Below are positions 8,575 through 16,372 of a stretch of DNA of 64,000 nucleotides, in pieces. The stretch is from SZUA-430 sp964638635 (lineage in GTDB: Bacteria > Pseudomonadota > Alphaproteobacteria > Micropepsales > Micropepsaceae): assembly GCA_964638635.1 (NCBI GenBank), contig CAZXAQ010000002.1, positions 55,486-119,485 on the forward strand, given 5' to 3'. Made by a program: the position numbers and the translations under genes. The notes below the pieces were generated by a model. The model ran no database searches. It had not been told where the DNA came from and saw only the letters and a list, made by a program, of their open reading frames with translations. Numbering within the stretch: position 1 is the stretch's first letter; each line of letters opens with the position of its first letter.

Positions 8575-9222
8575 TCATGCATCGTCATCTACGGTGGCCG
8601 CTTCGAGTTCGGCTTGGACCGGCGTTTCATCGCGGCGCGCGATTTTGGCGAGCCATTCTTTGCTCCACTTGTTGTGCGTGATCTCGCGCAGCTGGCGTTG
8701 CGCGATGTCGACGCTCGGCACTGTGCCCGACCCTACCCTGGCGGCCAGCGTGGCGGTGCCAACCGAGAAGCCTTTGAAGGCCTGGTACTCGCGGTGCTCG
8801 GACGAGCTCCAGCCCAGGATACGCTGCTTGACGATCGATTGACGCAAGAGCTGCACGCCTTGGCGGAACAGGCCCAGCGTGCGGATGTCGTCGGGCGTCA
8901 GCGTCAATTCGCTGGCGATGCGCAGCAGGATCGCTTCGCCGTTCGCCTCCAGCGCTGCCGCGCGGCGCATGAGGTCCCAGAGTGTGGCATCGTCGGTTTC
9001 GTGGTCGGCATCGCGGAACGCGTAGTTGCAGAGCTTCCAGAGCGCGAAGAATTCGCCGTAGAGGCGGTAGAACTCGGCGACGCTGGCCAGGCTGTTTTCG
9101 CGGCGGCGTTGACGGATCGCCCATTCGGAGCTGAGCCGGTTGCCGACGAGCCAGGCCAGGCCCACCGCCACGACTGGGCCGACTAGCGCTTTGACGATCT
9201 CAAACCCGATTGCGTCGAACAT
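8575..9222 (-). CDS. Hypothetical single-span membrane protein
   Basis: I do not recognise this family. 215 residues: one hydrophobic helix near the N-terminus (about residues 9-26, IVKALVGPVVAVGLAWLVG), followed by a basic stretch (RQRRREN) that would put the rest in the cytoplasm. The remainder is mostly predicted helical, with no Cys cluster or catalytic motif visible, and ends acidic. ATG 9222 is preferred over an upstream in-frame start at 9264 because it places the membrane helix at the N-terminus. It stands alone between mazG and an acyl-CoA dehydrogenase gene. Codon use looks like that of its neighbours. Confidence 0.65.
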   Translation of the reverse strand: MFDAIGFEIVKALVGPVVAVGLAWLVGNRLSSEWAIRQRRRENSLASVAEFYRLYGEFFALWKLCNYAFRDADHETDDATLWDLMRRAAALEANGEAILLRIASELTLTPDDIRTLGLFRQGVQLLRQSIVKQRILGWSSSEHREYQAFKGFSVGTATLAARVGSGTVPSVDIAQRQLREITHNKWSKEWLAKIARRDETPVQAELEAATVDDDA

Positions 9223-9348
9223 GGGCGGAGTCTCCGGCAAGTGTCGGCGCGACTGGCTGGCCAAGTGTCTCGCCCAGACGCCGCTATTGATGCCGCGCCC
9301 TTCGAACGACGCTGGTGATGGTCGACGATACAGGGAGCGCGTGGCCGC

Positions 9349-10584
9349 CTACAAGAGATCGCCGCCGCAGGCGCTGGCCGTCGTTCCGTGGGCTTTGTAG
9401 GCCTTGATGACGTTGCGGCCCGTCGTCCAGCGGTGCACTTCGTCCGGACCGTCGACCAGGCGCTGGCTTCTGATATGCGTGTACCAGGCGGCGAGCGGCA
9501 GGTCGCGGCTGTAGCCGAGCGCACCGTGGAGTTGGATCGCGGTGTCGACGACCTTGTGCACCATGTTGGCGAGGAAGACTTTCGCGATGCCGTTTTCTTG
9601 GCGCAGGTCCATTTTGTTCTCGGCCTTATAGGCGATGTGCATGAGCATCAAGCGGGCGATGTAAAGTTCGCTGGCGCAGTCTGCCATCATGAATTGCACG
9701 GCTTGGCGTTCTTCGAGCTTCTTGCCGAAGGTCGTGCGGTCGGTCACGTGCTTTGCCGCCATGTCGAGCGCGCGCTGCGCCATCGCGACGTTGTGCATGC
9801 CGTGGCGCAAGCGGCCGTACGCCAAACGATGCTGGCCCATCGCAAAGCCCTTGCCTTCACCGCCTAGGAGGTTCTCGGCGGGCACTTCGAGGTTGTTGAT
9901 CTCAATTTCCGCGTGGCCACCGCCCAGGATGTGCGAGAGCGGCCCTTCGAGCGCCATGGTCGGGATGTTGCGCTTGATCTTGTAGCCGGGGTTCGGAAGT
10001 TCGACGAGGAACGTCGAGTACTGCTGATGGCGCGGTGCGTCGGGATCGGTCTTGGCCATCACGAGCGCGATGTCGGCGACGCTGGCCGCGCTTGAAAACC
10101 ACTTCTCGCCGTTCAGCACGTAACGGTCGTTGCCCTTCTTCTCAGCGCGGGTTTGCATGCCGGTGGCATCGGCGCCCGCGGCCTTTTCCGTCATCGAGTA
10201 GCAGATGCGCTTCTCGCCGTTCAGAAGTGGCTTTAGAAACTTCTCCTTCTGGTACGGCGTGCCGTGCTCGAGCAGCGTCAGCATCGTGGCGTCGTCTGGG
10301 CCTTGCGTGTTCATCGACAGCGCACCGAGATAGCTTTCCCCGAGTTCCATCTGGACCAGAGCGTTCGCGAGTGGCCCGAGGCCCATGCCGCCGTGCTCCT
10401 TCGGAATGAACGGGCACCAGAGGCCTTGCGCGCGCGCCTTCTTGCGGAGTTCACCCAATACCTTCTTGTAGTCCTCGCCGTCGATTAGCCGTTTTTCCGC
10501 GGGCACGCACTCGTCTTGGACCCATTTGCGGATGCGCTCGCGGATTGCTTTGGCTTCGGCGGGGATTTGGAAGTCGATCGCCAT
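9349..10584 (-). CDS. Acyl-CoA dehydrogenase family protein (ACAD10/11-like)
   Basis: 411 residues with the N-terminal, middle and C-terminal acyl-CoA dehydrogenase domains complete. The FAD/substrate segments YSMTEKAAGADAT and NGEKWFSSAAS are present, then the C-terminal helical bundle (QLHGALGYSRDLPLAAWY). At the usual active-site loop it reads VDGPDEVHR, so an Asp occupies the position where medium-chain enzymes carry Glu (as in YEGTSQ). This is the pattern of the ACAD10/11-like branch. It would oxidise an acyl-CoA ester to the 2-enoyl-CoA and pass electrons to ETF; the substrate is unknown. It sits alone, and the beta-oxidation partners are not adjacent. Confidence 0.88.
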   Translation of the reverse strand: MAIDFQIPAEAKAIRERIRKWVQDECVPAEKRLIDGEDYKKVLGELRKKARAQGLWCPFIPKEHGGMGLGPLANALVQMELGESYLGALSMNTQGPDDATMLTLLEHGTPYQKEKFLKPLLNGEKRICYSMTEKAAGADATGMQTRAEKKGNDRYVLNGEKWFSSAASVADIALVMAKTDPDAPRHQQYSTFLVELPNPGYKIKRNIPTMALEGPLSHILGGGHAEIEINNLEVPAENLLGGEGKGFAMGQHRLAYGRLRHGMHNVAMAQRALDMAAKHVTDRTTFGKKLEERQAVQFMMADCASELYIARLMLMHIAYKAENKMDLRQENGIAKVFLANMVHKVVDTAIQLHGALGYSRDLPLAAWYTHIRSQRLVDGPDEVHRWTTGRNVIKAYKAHGTTASACGGDLL

Positions 10585-10726
10585 GGTGGATGTTCCTTAT
10601 GTGAATTGCGGTGGCGGACCCTAGCACGGGCTTGCGAACAGTGGGTCCCCTCCCCTGCCCGGCGCTGCCTGATTTACCCTGCGTCAACGGATGGCGGCAT
10701 CGTAGCTGGCGCGCTAGACTTGGGTC

Positions 10727-11002
10727 GTGTCGATGCCATCACCCCGTCCGCTCACAGTCGGTGCACTCGTTCAACGCGAGCGCGGCGTGAATCTTTCATG
10801 CCGCTGCGGGCATAAGACGGCATTGTTGCCGGAGCAGCTGGCCAAGCTGGCGCATCCGGAGACGCGGCTCCTCGACTTCAAGCGGCGCTTTCGCTGTTCC
10901 ATGTGCGGACGCAGCGGTGCGTCGGACGATATCCGGATGACCACTTACGCGCTGACGCCTGTTGTGCGGCCCGTGTTGCCGCGGCCGCGCGTGCAGCATT
11001 AA
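10727..11002 (+). CDS. Small Cys-rich (zinc-ribbon-like) hypothetical protein
   Basis: 91 residues (GTG start at 10727; an ATG two codons later is an alternative). It has two Cys pairs, CRCGHKTAL and CSMCGRSGA, about 33 residues apart, a spacing that could hold a structural zinc. Between them is a conserved-looking helix rich in Leu and Lys. There is no membrane segment and no catalytic motif. Its 3' end overlaps the convergent YkgJ-type gene by 4 bp. Function unknown; a nucleic-acid or protein-binding role is only a guess from the fold type. Confidence 0.6.
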   Translation: MSMPSPRPLTVGALVQRERGVNLSCRCGHKTALLPEQLAKLAHPETRLLDFKRRFRCSMCGRSGASDDIRMTTYALTPVVRPVLPRPRVQH

Positions 11003-11523
11003 GCTGGCAAACCCAAACGTTCACGCCAGAGCCGGACATCGGCGGTGAGCTCTGTCGGTGGCGGACCTTGGCGCAAGATTGCGTCGCGAAGGGCGGGATA
11101 TGGATGGAGCAAGCGGCGCTCTTGCTGGAAGCTGAGCCAGACCGGCAGATCGCCGCGTTCGATGAAGGTTTGCAAGGCCGCCCTCGCCCCGGGGGATTCG
11201 AAGTCAGCCAGCGAGCCGATCGCACGGCCGATGACGAAGTGGCGTTCGAACGGGTTCTGCGGTTGGGGAACCGCCTCGATCGTAAACATGACACCGATGC
11301 GGTCCGGCCGCAGCTCGTCCGGCATTGTGGCGACCTGGCGCCAGAGACAAAAGAAGGTGCGGCAGGGTTCGGGTCGTGCCTCGTAGATCGCGCAATTCGA
11401 TCCCGTGCAGTTGGGGCACAACACGCCCGCCGCCTTGCGCAAAGAGGGCGTGTCGATCTTCGGAATCTTGCAACAGGCGGTGCAGCTTCCGCATTCGCGT
11501 CCCTGCACGAGGTCTGCCGTCAT
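10999..11523 (-). CDS. YkgJ-type putative Zn/Fe-chelating Cys-cluster protein
   Basis: 174 residues. The N-terminal half carries the Cys-cluster pattern of the YkgJ/CxxCxxCC family: CGSCTACCK, then CPNCTGSNCAIY, then PEPCRTFFC. These eight or so cysteines are thought to bind zinc or an iron-sulphur centre. The C-terminal half has no recognisable motif. I chose ATG 11523 because it lies just before the first Cys motif; an upstream in-frame start at 11586 would add 21 unconserved residues. Convergent with the small Cys-rich gene (4-bp overlap). The biochemical role of the family is not established. Confidence 0.75.
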   Translation of the reverse strand: MTADLVQGRECGSCTACCKIPKIDTPSLRKAAGVLCPNCTGSNCAIYEARPEPCRTFFCLWRQVATMPDELRPDRIGVMFTIEAVPQPQNPFERHFVIGRAIGSLADFESPGARAALQTFIERGDLPVWLSFQQERRLLHPYPALRDAILRQGPPPTELTADVRLWRERLGLPA

Positions 11524-11647
11524 CACTCGTTTCCCGTTCGTTATGAAAGACAGTACCGGGCGCCGTGCGTGGCTTTCAACCGGCAAGAGCGCCCTCGACG
11601 AGCCTCGATAAGCGTGTCACATCACGGAGACCAATTTGGCGGGGACC

Positions 11648-12391
11648 ATGTTTGAAGCGCTCGTGCCGCTTTTGACGGCGAAGACCGCGATTGCCGCGGC
11701 GCTTGTCGCGTTTGCCGGGGTGCTGCGCGGGTTCTCGGGGTTCGGGTCCGCCATGGTGTTGGCGCCGACGCTGGCGGCGTTGTATGCGCCGACCGTGGCG
11801 GTGCCGCTGATCATCCTGCTTGAGGTCGCGCTTTCGTTTCAGCTGCTACCGGCGGCCGTGCGCTTTGTCGACCGGCAAGAAGTTGCGGTGATGGCACTTG
11901 CCGCGGTGCCAGGGCTTGCGGCCGGGGCTTGGCTGCTGGCCGTCGTGCCGGGGTCGACGCTACGGGTCTCAATTTCACTTTTGATCATCGCGTTCCTGGT
12001 GCTCGTCATGTTGCGCGTGCGGCGCAGCGGGGCAAAGACGACACCGGGCCTTGCCGGCGCCGGTCTGCTGTCAGGGCTCGCGAACGGGGCTTCCGGCGTG
12101 GGTGGGCCGCCGATCGTGCTCTACTATCTCGCAGGCGACGACAGTTCGGCCGCGCTACGCGCGACAGTGATCTGCTATTTCTTCCTGATCGATGCCGTCT
12201 CCGCGGGAATCTATGGCCTGCAAGGCTTGCTCACGGGCGAGGTTCTTTGGCTCACCGTGCTGTGTTTGCCGGCGTCGATCGTTGGCGTTTGGGTCGGCAG
12301 CCGGCTGTTCGATCGCGCGTCCGAGCAGGCTTACCGCCGCGTGGCCTATGGCATCATCGCCGCGGTAGCCTTGGTGGGTCCGTTCGTCTGA
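11648..12391 (+). CDS. TauE/SafE-family anion permease
   Basis: 247 residues, almost entirely hydrophobic, with about seven to eight transmembrane helices. The two family repeats are visible: GVLRGFSGFGSAMVLAP near the N-terminus and LSGLANGASGVGGPPIVLYYL in the middle. TauE/SafE permeases export sulphite, sulphoacetate or related organic anions; the substrate here is unknown. ATG 11648 follows a GGCGGGG sequence that can serve as an RBS; a TTG at 11636 preceded by GGAGA is the alternative. Its stop abuts the convergent tonB stop with no spacer. Confidence 0.85.
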   Translation: MFEALVPLLTAKTAIAAALVAFAGVLRGFSGFGSAMVLAPTLAALYAPTVAVPLIILLEVALSFQLLPAAVRFVDRQEVAVMALAAVPGLAAGAWLLAVVPGSTLRVSISLLIIAFLVLVMLRVRRSGAKTTPGLAGAGLLSGLANGASGVGGPPIVLYYLAGDDSSAALRATVICYFFLIDAVSAGIYGLQGLLTGEVLWLTVLCLPASIVGVWVGSRLFDRASEQAYRRVAYGIIAAVALVGPFV

Positions 12392-12982
12392 TCAGTTGAG
12401 AACGAAGTCGATATCGACAATTACGTTCGTGCGGATGACGTTCGACGGCTTGTAGCGCCACTGTTGAACGGCGCGGACGGCCTCAGCTTCGAAGTAACCC
12501 TGCGGGCGCGCATTCAAGACGCGTACGTCGCGGACGCTGCCGTCGGGCATGATCGTCACCGTCAGGCGAACGCGCCCCTCGATCTGCCGGGCCTCGGCTG
12601 CCCTTGGATAGCGTGGCAGCAGTTGTGAGACCGGTTGTTCCGCGATCGGATCCCTCACATCAATCGATGCCGGTCCCGTCGTTACCGGTGTGACGGTCGG
12701 TGCAAGAGGCGATGGCTGGACCGTTGGTTGAACTGGTGATGGCGCCGGCAGGCGCTGCTGGAAAAGAGGCCGCGTCTCAAGTCGCTCAGGTTCGACCGGC
12801 TTCGGAGGCGGAGGTTGAATGACAACTGCTTCGATCGTGCGCGGCTGGTCGTTTGGAACATAAGGCGACGGAACAACGTTGAAAGCTACGATCGCGTAGT
12901 ACAGCACAGCCACGTGCACGAGGATCGAAAACAGAATGACTTGCGGCGTCCAAATACGCGGGCGCGCTTGAGCTATATTCAT
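12392..12982 (-). CDS. tonB: TonB-family energy transducer (copy 1)
   Basis: 196 residues: an N-terminal membrane anchor (about residues 13-34), a periplasmic Pro-rich spacer (QPPPPKPVEPE and further), and a C-terminal TonB domain (PRYPRAAEARQIEGRVRLTVTI, ending with a QQWRYKPS motif). It transmits the proton-motive force from ExbB/ExbD to outer-membrane TonB-dependent receptors. It is the last gene of a six-gene leftward cluster that holds a second tonB. No receptor gene lies nearby, so its substrate cannot be inferred. Confidence 0.88.
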   Translation of the reverse strand: MNIAQARPRIWTPQVILFSILVHVAVLYYAIVAFNVVPSPYVPNDQPRTIEAVVIQPPPPKPVEPERLETRPLFQQRLPAPSPVQPTVQPSPLAPTVTPVTTGPASIDVRDPIAEQPVSQLLPRYPRAAEARQIEGRVRLTVTIMPDGSVRDVRVLNARPQGYFEAEAVRAVQQWRYKPSNVIRTNVIVDIDFVLN

Positions 12983-13004
12983 GATCGGTTCTCCCGGCGA
13001 TGCG

Positions 13005-13376
13005 TCATTTCCGGTCGCCAGGATAGTCAGACAAGACAGATTCGAACAAGACTGTCAGCAATTGCCGAGCCGGGTCGCCTTCCGATTTCTGATGGAGGGC
13101 GGCGCCGAGCGTCGCCCAGTTTACCCTCGTCTCACCGGACGACTTCGTGCCGACAAAGATCGTTCCGTCGTCTTGAAGGGAGACGAACACCGGCTCCAGG
13201 CTCACCGCCGGTCCCTCGGGCATAGACAAATTGATCGGTACGGCGACCGTAGCGAGGGGCGCGGCAACCATGAACACGATCAGCAGAACGAGCATGACGT
13301 CGACGAACGGCGTGACGTTCACTTCCGCGGTGGCGCGGTGCCAGCGCGGTTGCGTGGTTCCGATCATCGCTGCCAT
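13005..13376 (-). CDS. exbD: ExbD-like protein with atypical C-terminus
   Basis: 123 residues. The N-terminal half is a normal ExbD/TolR: the transmembrane helix with the essential Asp in VNVTPFVDVMLVLLIVFMVAAP, then the periplasmic start (EPVFVSLQDDGTIFVG). The C-terminal half departs from the family. After HQKSEGDPARQ, where the two sister proteins continue with RKIFIRADQKV or RRIFIRADKTV and a V-M helix, this one reads LLTVLFESVLSDYPGDRK and stops. The other two frames here also lack the motif and hit stops quickly, so a single frameshift does not explain it. The proton-conducting Asp is kept, and function may be altered. Confidence 0.8.
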   Translation of the reverse strand: MAAMIGTTQPRWHRATAEVNVTPFVDVMLVLLIVFMVAAPLATVAVPINLSMPEGPAVSLEPVFVSLQDDGTIFVGTKSSGETRVNWATLGAALHQKSEGDPARQLLTVLFESVLSDYPGDRK

Positions 13377-13504
13377 GGGCGTGATCTCCTTCGCATCGGC
13401 CGCTGGATCAGCCCGAGCTTAGGCGATTGGCGATGACCTGCAAGGGCGCAACGAAAAGGGCCGGGAATCCCGGCCCTTCGGACACGCCAGCGGAGCGCCG
13501 GGGC

Positions 13505-13960
13505 TCAGTCGACCACGTCTTCGGCGACGAGGGCCTTGTTCTTGTAGCCTTCGTGGTCGATCGCGTCCATCAATCGCATCACGTCGGCGTAGATCACCTT
13601 TTGGTCGGCGCGGATGAAGATCTTGCGTTCTTTGTCGCCGCCGGTTTTCTGCTTCACCGCGTCCGACAGGGTTTCGAAGGTCGCTTCGATTTCGCCGGTG
13701 CTTTGGGTGCCGACATTGATCGTGCCGGTGTCCTGCAAGCTGACGAAGACCGGCTCCACTGGATCTACAATTTGTTGATTGGGGTCTGGCGGCGGCAGGT
13801 CCAGCGGGATGCTGATCGTCGCCAGCGGCGCGGAGACCATGAAGATGATGAGCAGCACCAGCATGACGTCGACGAACGGCGTCACGTTGATTTCGGCGTT
13901 ATCGCCGTAGCGGCCTCTTTTTCCGCCTTGGCTTTCACCGGTTCCGACTGTGCCGGCCAT
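13505..13960 (-). CDS. exbD: ExbD proton-channel subunit (copy 2)
   Basis: 151 residues: one transmembrane helix with the proton-carrying Asp (INVTPFVDVMLVLLIIFMVSAP), then a complete periplasmic domain with the RKIFIRADQKVIY segment and the terminal ALVAED tail. It works with ExbB in the inner membrane to energise TonB. It lies 17 bp after tonB copy 2 and 128 bp before the atypical exbD, all on the minus strand. The tail is longer than in the third ExbD, with a Pro/Asp-rich insert (PPPDPNQQIVDPVEP) after the membrane helix. Confidence 0.92.
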   Translation of the reverse strand: MAGTVGTGESQGGKRGRYGDNAEINVTPFVDVMLVLLIIFMVSAPLATISIPLDLPPPDPNQQIVDPVEPVFVSLQDTGTINVGTQSTGEIEATFETLSDAVKQKTGGDKERKIFIRADQKVIYADVMRLMDAIDHEGYKNKALVAEDVVD

Positions 13961-13977
13961 GATTCATTCTCCTCGGC

Positions 13978-14553
13978 TTACTGCAGCTGGAATGTGACTT
14001 CGACGGTCGCCGTAATCGTGCGACCGGCAGCCTTGTAACGCCAACGTTTCACCGCCGCGAGCGCCGCGCTCTCAAAATATCCTTCAGGTTTCGCCGAGAC
14101 GACGACCGCGTCACCGACCGAACCGTCGGGGTTGATTGTGATTTGGATGCGCACGACGCCTTCTTTTTCCGCTTCCAACGCGCGTTGCGGATAGCGCGGC
14201 GGCGGCTTGGAGATCGGGCTGTCGATCACCTGCTTATCGGACAGAATCGTCGTCGCGTCCGACGTGCTCTCGGCCGGCGGCTGCGGCTTCAGCGGCACCG
14301 GCGGCACTTTCACCTGCACGGGCGGCGTGGGCACCGGACGCGGGCGGAAGCGCGGCTTGTCTTGAACGACTTGCTCGGGCGGCGGTGGTGGCGGCGGCGG
14401 TGGTGGCGGTGGCGGTGCGACAGCCAACACTGTCTCTTCGGGCTCTTCGAGGACGTTCGGGACAATACCCCACGTCATGGCGACGTAGTACAGCACCCCG
14501 ATGTGGAGGAGCACGGAGACGATAATCGTGATGTAAACCGTGCGCCTATCCAT
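13978..14553 (-). CDS. tonB: TonB-family energy transducer (copy 2)
   Basis: 191 residues with an N-terminal membrane anchor, a polyproline run of 13 prolines (codons near 14380-14415) followed by a Pro/Arg-rich spacer, and a C-terminal TonB domain (PRYPQRALEAEKEGVVRIQITI, ending WRYKAAGRT). It differs clearly from copy 1 in spacer and C-terminal sequence, so the two TonBs probably serve different receptors. It lies between exbD copies 2 and 3. The polyproline stretch is translated from a repetitive GGC/GGT tract on the plus strand. Confidence 0.9.
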   Translation of the reverse strand: MDRRTVYITIIVSVLLHIGVLYYVAMTWGIVPNVLEEPEETVLAVAPPPPPPPPPPPPPEQVVQDKPRFRPRPVPTPPVQVKVPPVPLKPQPPAESTSDATTILSDKQVIDSPISKPPPRYPQRALEAEKEGVVRIQITINPDGSVGDAVVVSAKPEGYFESAALAAVKRWRYKAAGRTITATVEVTFQLQ

Positions 14554-14582
14554 GGCGATCCATTACCCGATCTCTTGCACCA

Positions 14583-14990
14583 CTAACCGGCGGGACGATC
14601 TTCGGCCACCAAGGCAATCTGAAAGAAGCCGGTGTCCTGGATCACGTTCATCACCCGCATTACTTCCTTGTACTGCACCGTCTTGTCCGCGCGGATGAAG
14701 ATGCGCCGGTTGTAGTTGTTGCCAGAAGCCGAGACGAGGCGCGCCGAGAACTCGGAGTATTTTACCTCAACGTCGCCGATATAGACCTTGCCGTTCTTCT
14801 GCAACGAAACGTAGACCGGATCTTTCACCTTCGCGGGTTTCGACGTCGACGGCGGCAACTCGACCTTGACGTTCACGCTGGCGAGCGGTGCCGCCACCAT
14901 GAAGATGATCAACAGCACCAACATGACGTCCACGAAGGGCGTCACGTTGATTTGGCTGTTGTCGTCGTATCGCTTTCCGCGGCCCGCCAT
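14583..14990 (-). CDS. exbD: ExbD proton-channel subunit (copy 3)
   Basis: 135 residues. Typical ExbD: the Asp-bearing helix (INVTPFVDVMLVLLIIFMVAAP) and the periplasmic domain with RRIFIRADKTVQYKEVM and the closing ALVAEDRP. It directly follows exbB (6-bp gap) and is therefore the most likely canonical partner of ExbB. It is nearer to copy 2 than to the atypical copy in its C-terminal motif. Confidence 0.93.
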   Translation of the reverse strand: MAGRGKRYDDNSQINVTPFVDVMLVLLIIFMVAAPLASVNVKVELPPSTSKPAKVKDPVYVSLQKNGKVYIGDVEVKYSEFSARLVSASGNNYNRRIFIRADKTVQYKEVMRVMNVIQDTGFFQIALVAEDRPAG

Positions 14991-14996
14991 GTGCGC

Positions 14997-15926
14997 TTAC
15001 TCGAACTCGCGAGCCACGCGCACGGCAACTTCATTGGAGAAGTTGTCCATACGCGTTTGGTACGCGCCGATCCGACGAGCGAACATGTTGTAGAAGATAA
15101 CGGCAGGCACGGCGGCAAAGAGGCCGATACCCGTCGCGAACAACGCTTCGGCAATACCGGGCGCAACAACCGCGAGGTTCGTGGTCTGCGTTTCGGCGAT
15201 GCCGATAAACGAGTTCATGATGCCCCAGACGGTTCCGAAGAGACCGACGAAGGCCGCGATCGAGCCGACGGTCGCGAAGATGCCCATGCCCGACGACAGT
15301 TCTTCGCCGACTTCGGCCTGAACGATCGCCATGCGTTGACCGACGCGGGTCGAGACGCTGCCCTTCTTGCCGGCCGCGATTTCGTCCGCGGCCGCAATCA
15401 ACATTCTGCCGAGCGGGTTATTCTTGAAGTTGCGCGATGCCGCCTTGGCCGCGTCTTGAATCGAGCCGGCGCTGCGGAAGGCGCTCAAGAAGCGGTTCGT
15501 CGTTCCGTTTAAGCCGGAGAAGAACGAGAGCTTCGAGATCATGATCGCCCACGTGACGACCGACCACAGCAGCAGCAACACCATGACGACCTGCACGACG
15601 ATCGACGCATGGATGAACATGTCGACGGGCGTGATCGAAGGACCTTTCTTCTCTTCTTCCGCCGGCGGTGCGGCAGCAGCGGGCGCAGCGGCCGCCGGAT
15701 CCGTCGTCGGCGCAATCGGCAGACCGTCAGGCCCGATGGCCGGCGGCGCGGGTTCGCCTGCCGGTGCGGCGGCGGGGTCGGTTGCGGGTGCGCCCGGCTG
15801 AGCCGGTGCGCCAGCGCCCGGCGCCGGTTGAGTTGGAGCTGGTGCCGGCTGTGCCATTGCGACGGACACCATCATGGTGAGTCCGAGCATCAATCCTGCC
15901 GCGGCAGCAACGCGCGCGATCGTCAT
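14997..15926 (-). CDS. exbB: ExbB/TolQ-family proton channel
   Basis: 309 residues. ATG 15926 is chosen because it is preceded by a good RBS (AGGGG) and gives a clear signal peptide (about residues 1-25, ending in SVAMA). A long periplasmic Pro/Ala/Gly-rich extension follows (about residues 26-85), then three transmembrane helices with the MotA/TolQ/ExbB domain (TVGSIAAFVGLFGTVWGIMNSF and the LFATGIGLFAAVPAVIFYNMF region). Such N-terminal extensions with signal peptides are known for alphaproteobacterial ExbB. First gene of the six-gene Ton cluster and its only ExbB, so it must serve all three ExbD proteins unless others exist elsewhere. Confidence 0.93.
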   Translation of the reverse strand: MTIARVAAAAGLMLGLTMMVSVAMAQPAPAPTQPAPGAGAPAQPGAPATDPAAAPAGEPAPPAIGPDGLPIAPTTDPAAAAPAAAAPPAEEEKKGPSITPVDMFIHASIVVQVVMVLLLLWSVVTWAIMISKLSFFSGLNGTTNRFLSAFRSAGSIQDAAKAASRNFKNNPLGRMLIAAADEIAAGKKGSVSTRVGQRMAIVQAEVGEELSSGMGIFATVGSIAAFVGLFGTVWGIMNSFIGIAETQTTNLAVVAPGIAEALFATGIGLFAAVPAVIFYNMFARRIGAYQTRMDNFSNEVAVRVAREFE

Positions 15927-16372
15927 CCGATTACCCCTGTTGACTGTTACACGTCCCATAACCACTTGCCTTCCGTCGACGAAAGTCAGTGCCGTCCGAC
16001 TCATAGCATAAGAGACGGCAAAGACAGCGGCTGGATGCCGCCAATGCTTAACTTGATTTCGACCGAGAGATAGGTCCCCGTGCCGCAACCGATGCGATAG
16101 TGTTGGAGATAATAAGCCGTACCTGAACAGGACCAGCCTGTTATCTCGAACAGGTCGCGCCATACGGCCCGACTGCCCGAAGATCCCCCCGCCTGAAAAC
16201 CACAAAGAACTTAGCGCCGGAATGTCCGTCGCAACCCCAGGCTGAGTTATCTCAAAGATTCAGAGCACAGGCAAACTGAAAAACTGACACAGTGTCCCCA
16301 AGGTAAAGCCTCAGAATCGGCCGCTTTCCCCGAGAGATTGCAGGCCATGCGGTGCGGTAAACGCCCGCCGGA
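15927..16372. other. 446-bp intergenic region between exbB and the MBL hydrolase gene
   Basis: No convincing ORF and no RNA gene were found. It should contain the promoter of the leftward exbB cluster, but no clear -35/-10 pair stands out. Structure seen: a cluster of two dyads at 16121-16155 (separate entry) and a small palindrome GACACAGTGTC at 16286-16296. No T-tract terminator for the upstream MBL gene is evident. Confidence 0.6.
16121..16155. promoter_or_regulatory. Clustered CCTG/AACAGG dyads upstream of the Ton cluster
   Basis: Two adjacent dyads share the same half-sites: CCTGAACAGG at 16122-16131, and CCTGTT-N6-AACAGG at 16137-16154. They lie about 195-230 bp upstream of the exbB start. 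Repeated related half-sites suggest a binding site for a dimeric regulator of the Ton cluster. I recognise neither a Fur nor an Irr-type consensus, so the regulator is unknown. Confidence 0.35.

Noticed and set aside
14380..14415. GGC/GGT tract as a simple-sequence repeat or phase-variation site
   Set aside because: It encodes the polyproline spacer of TonB copy 2, in-frame and of the kind common in TonB proteins.
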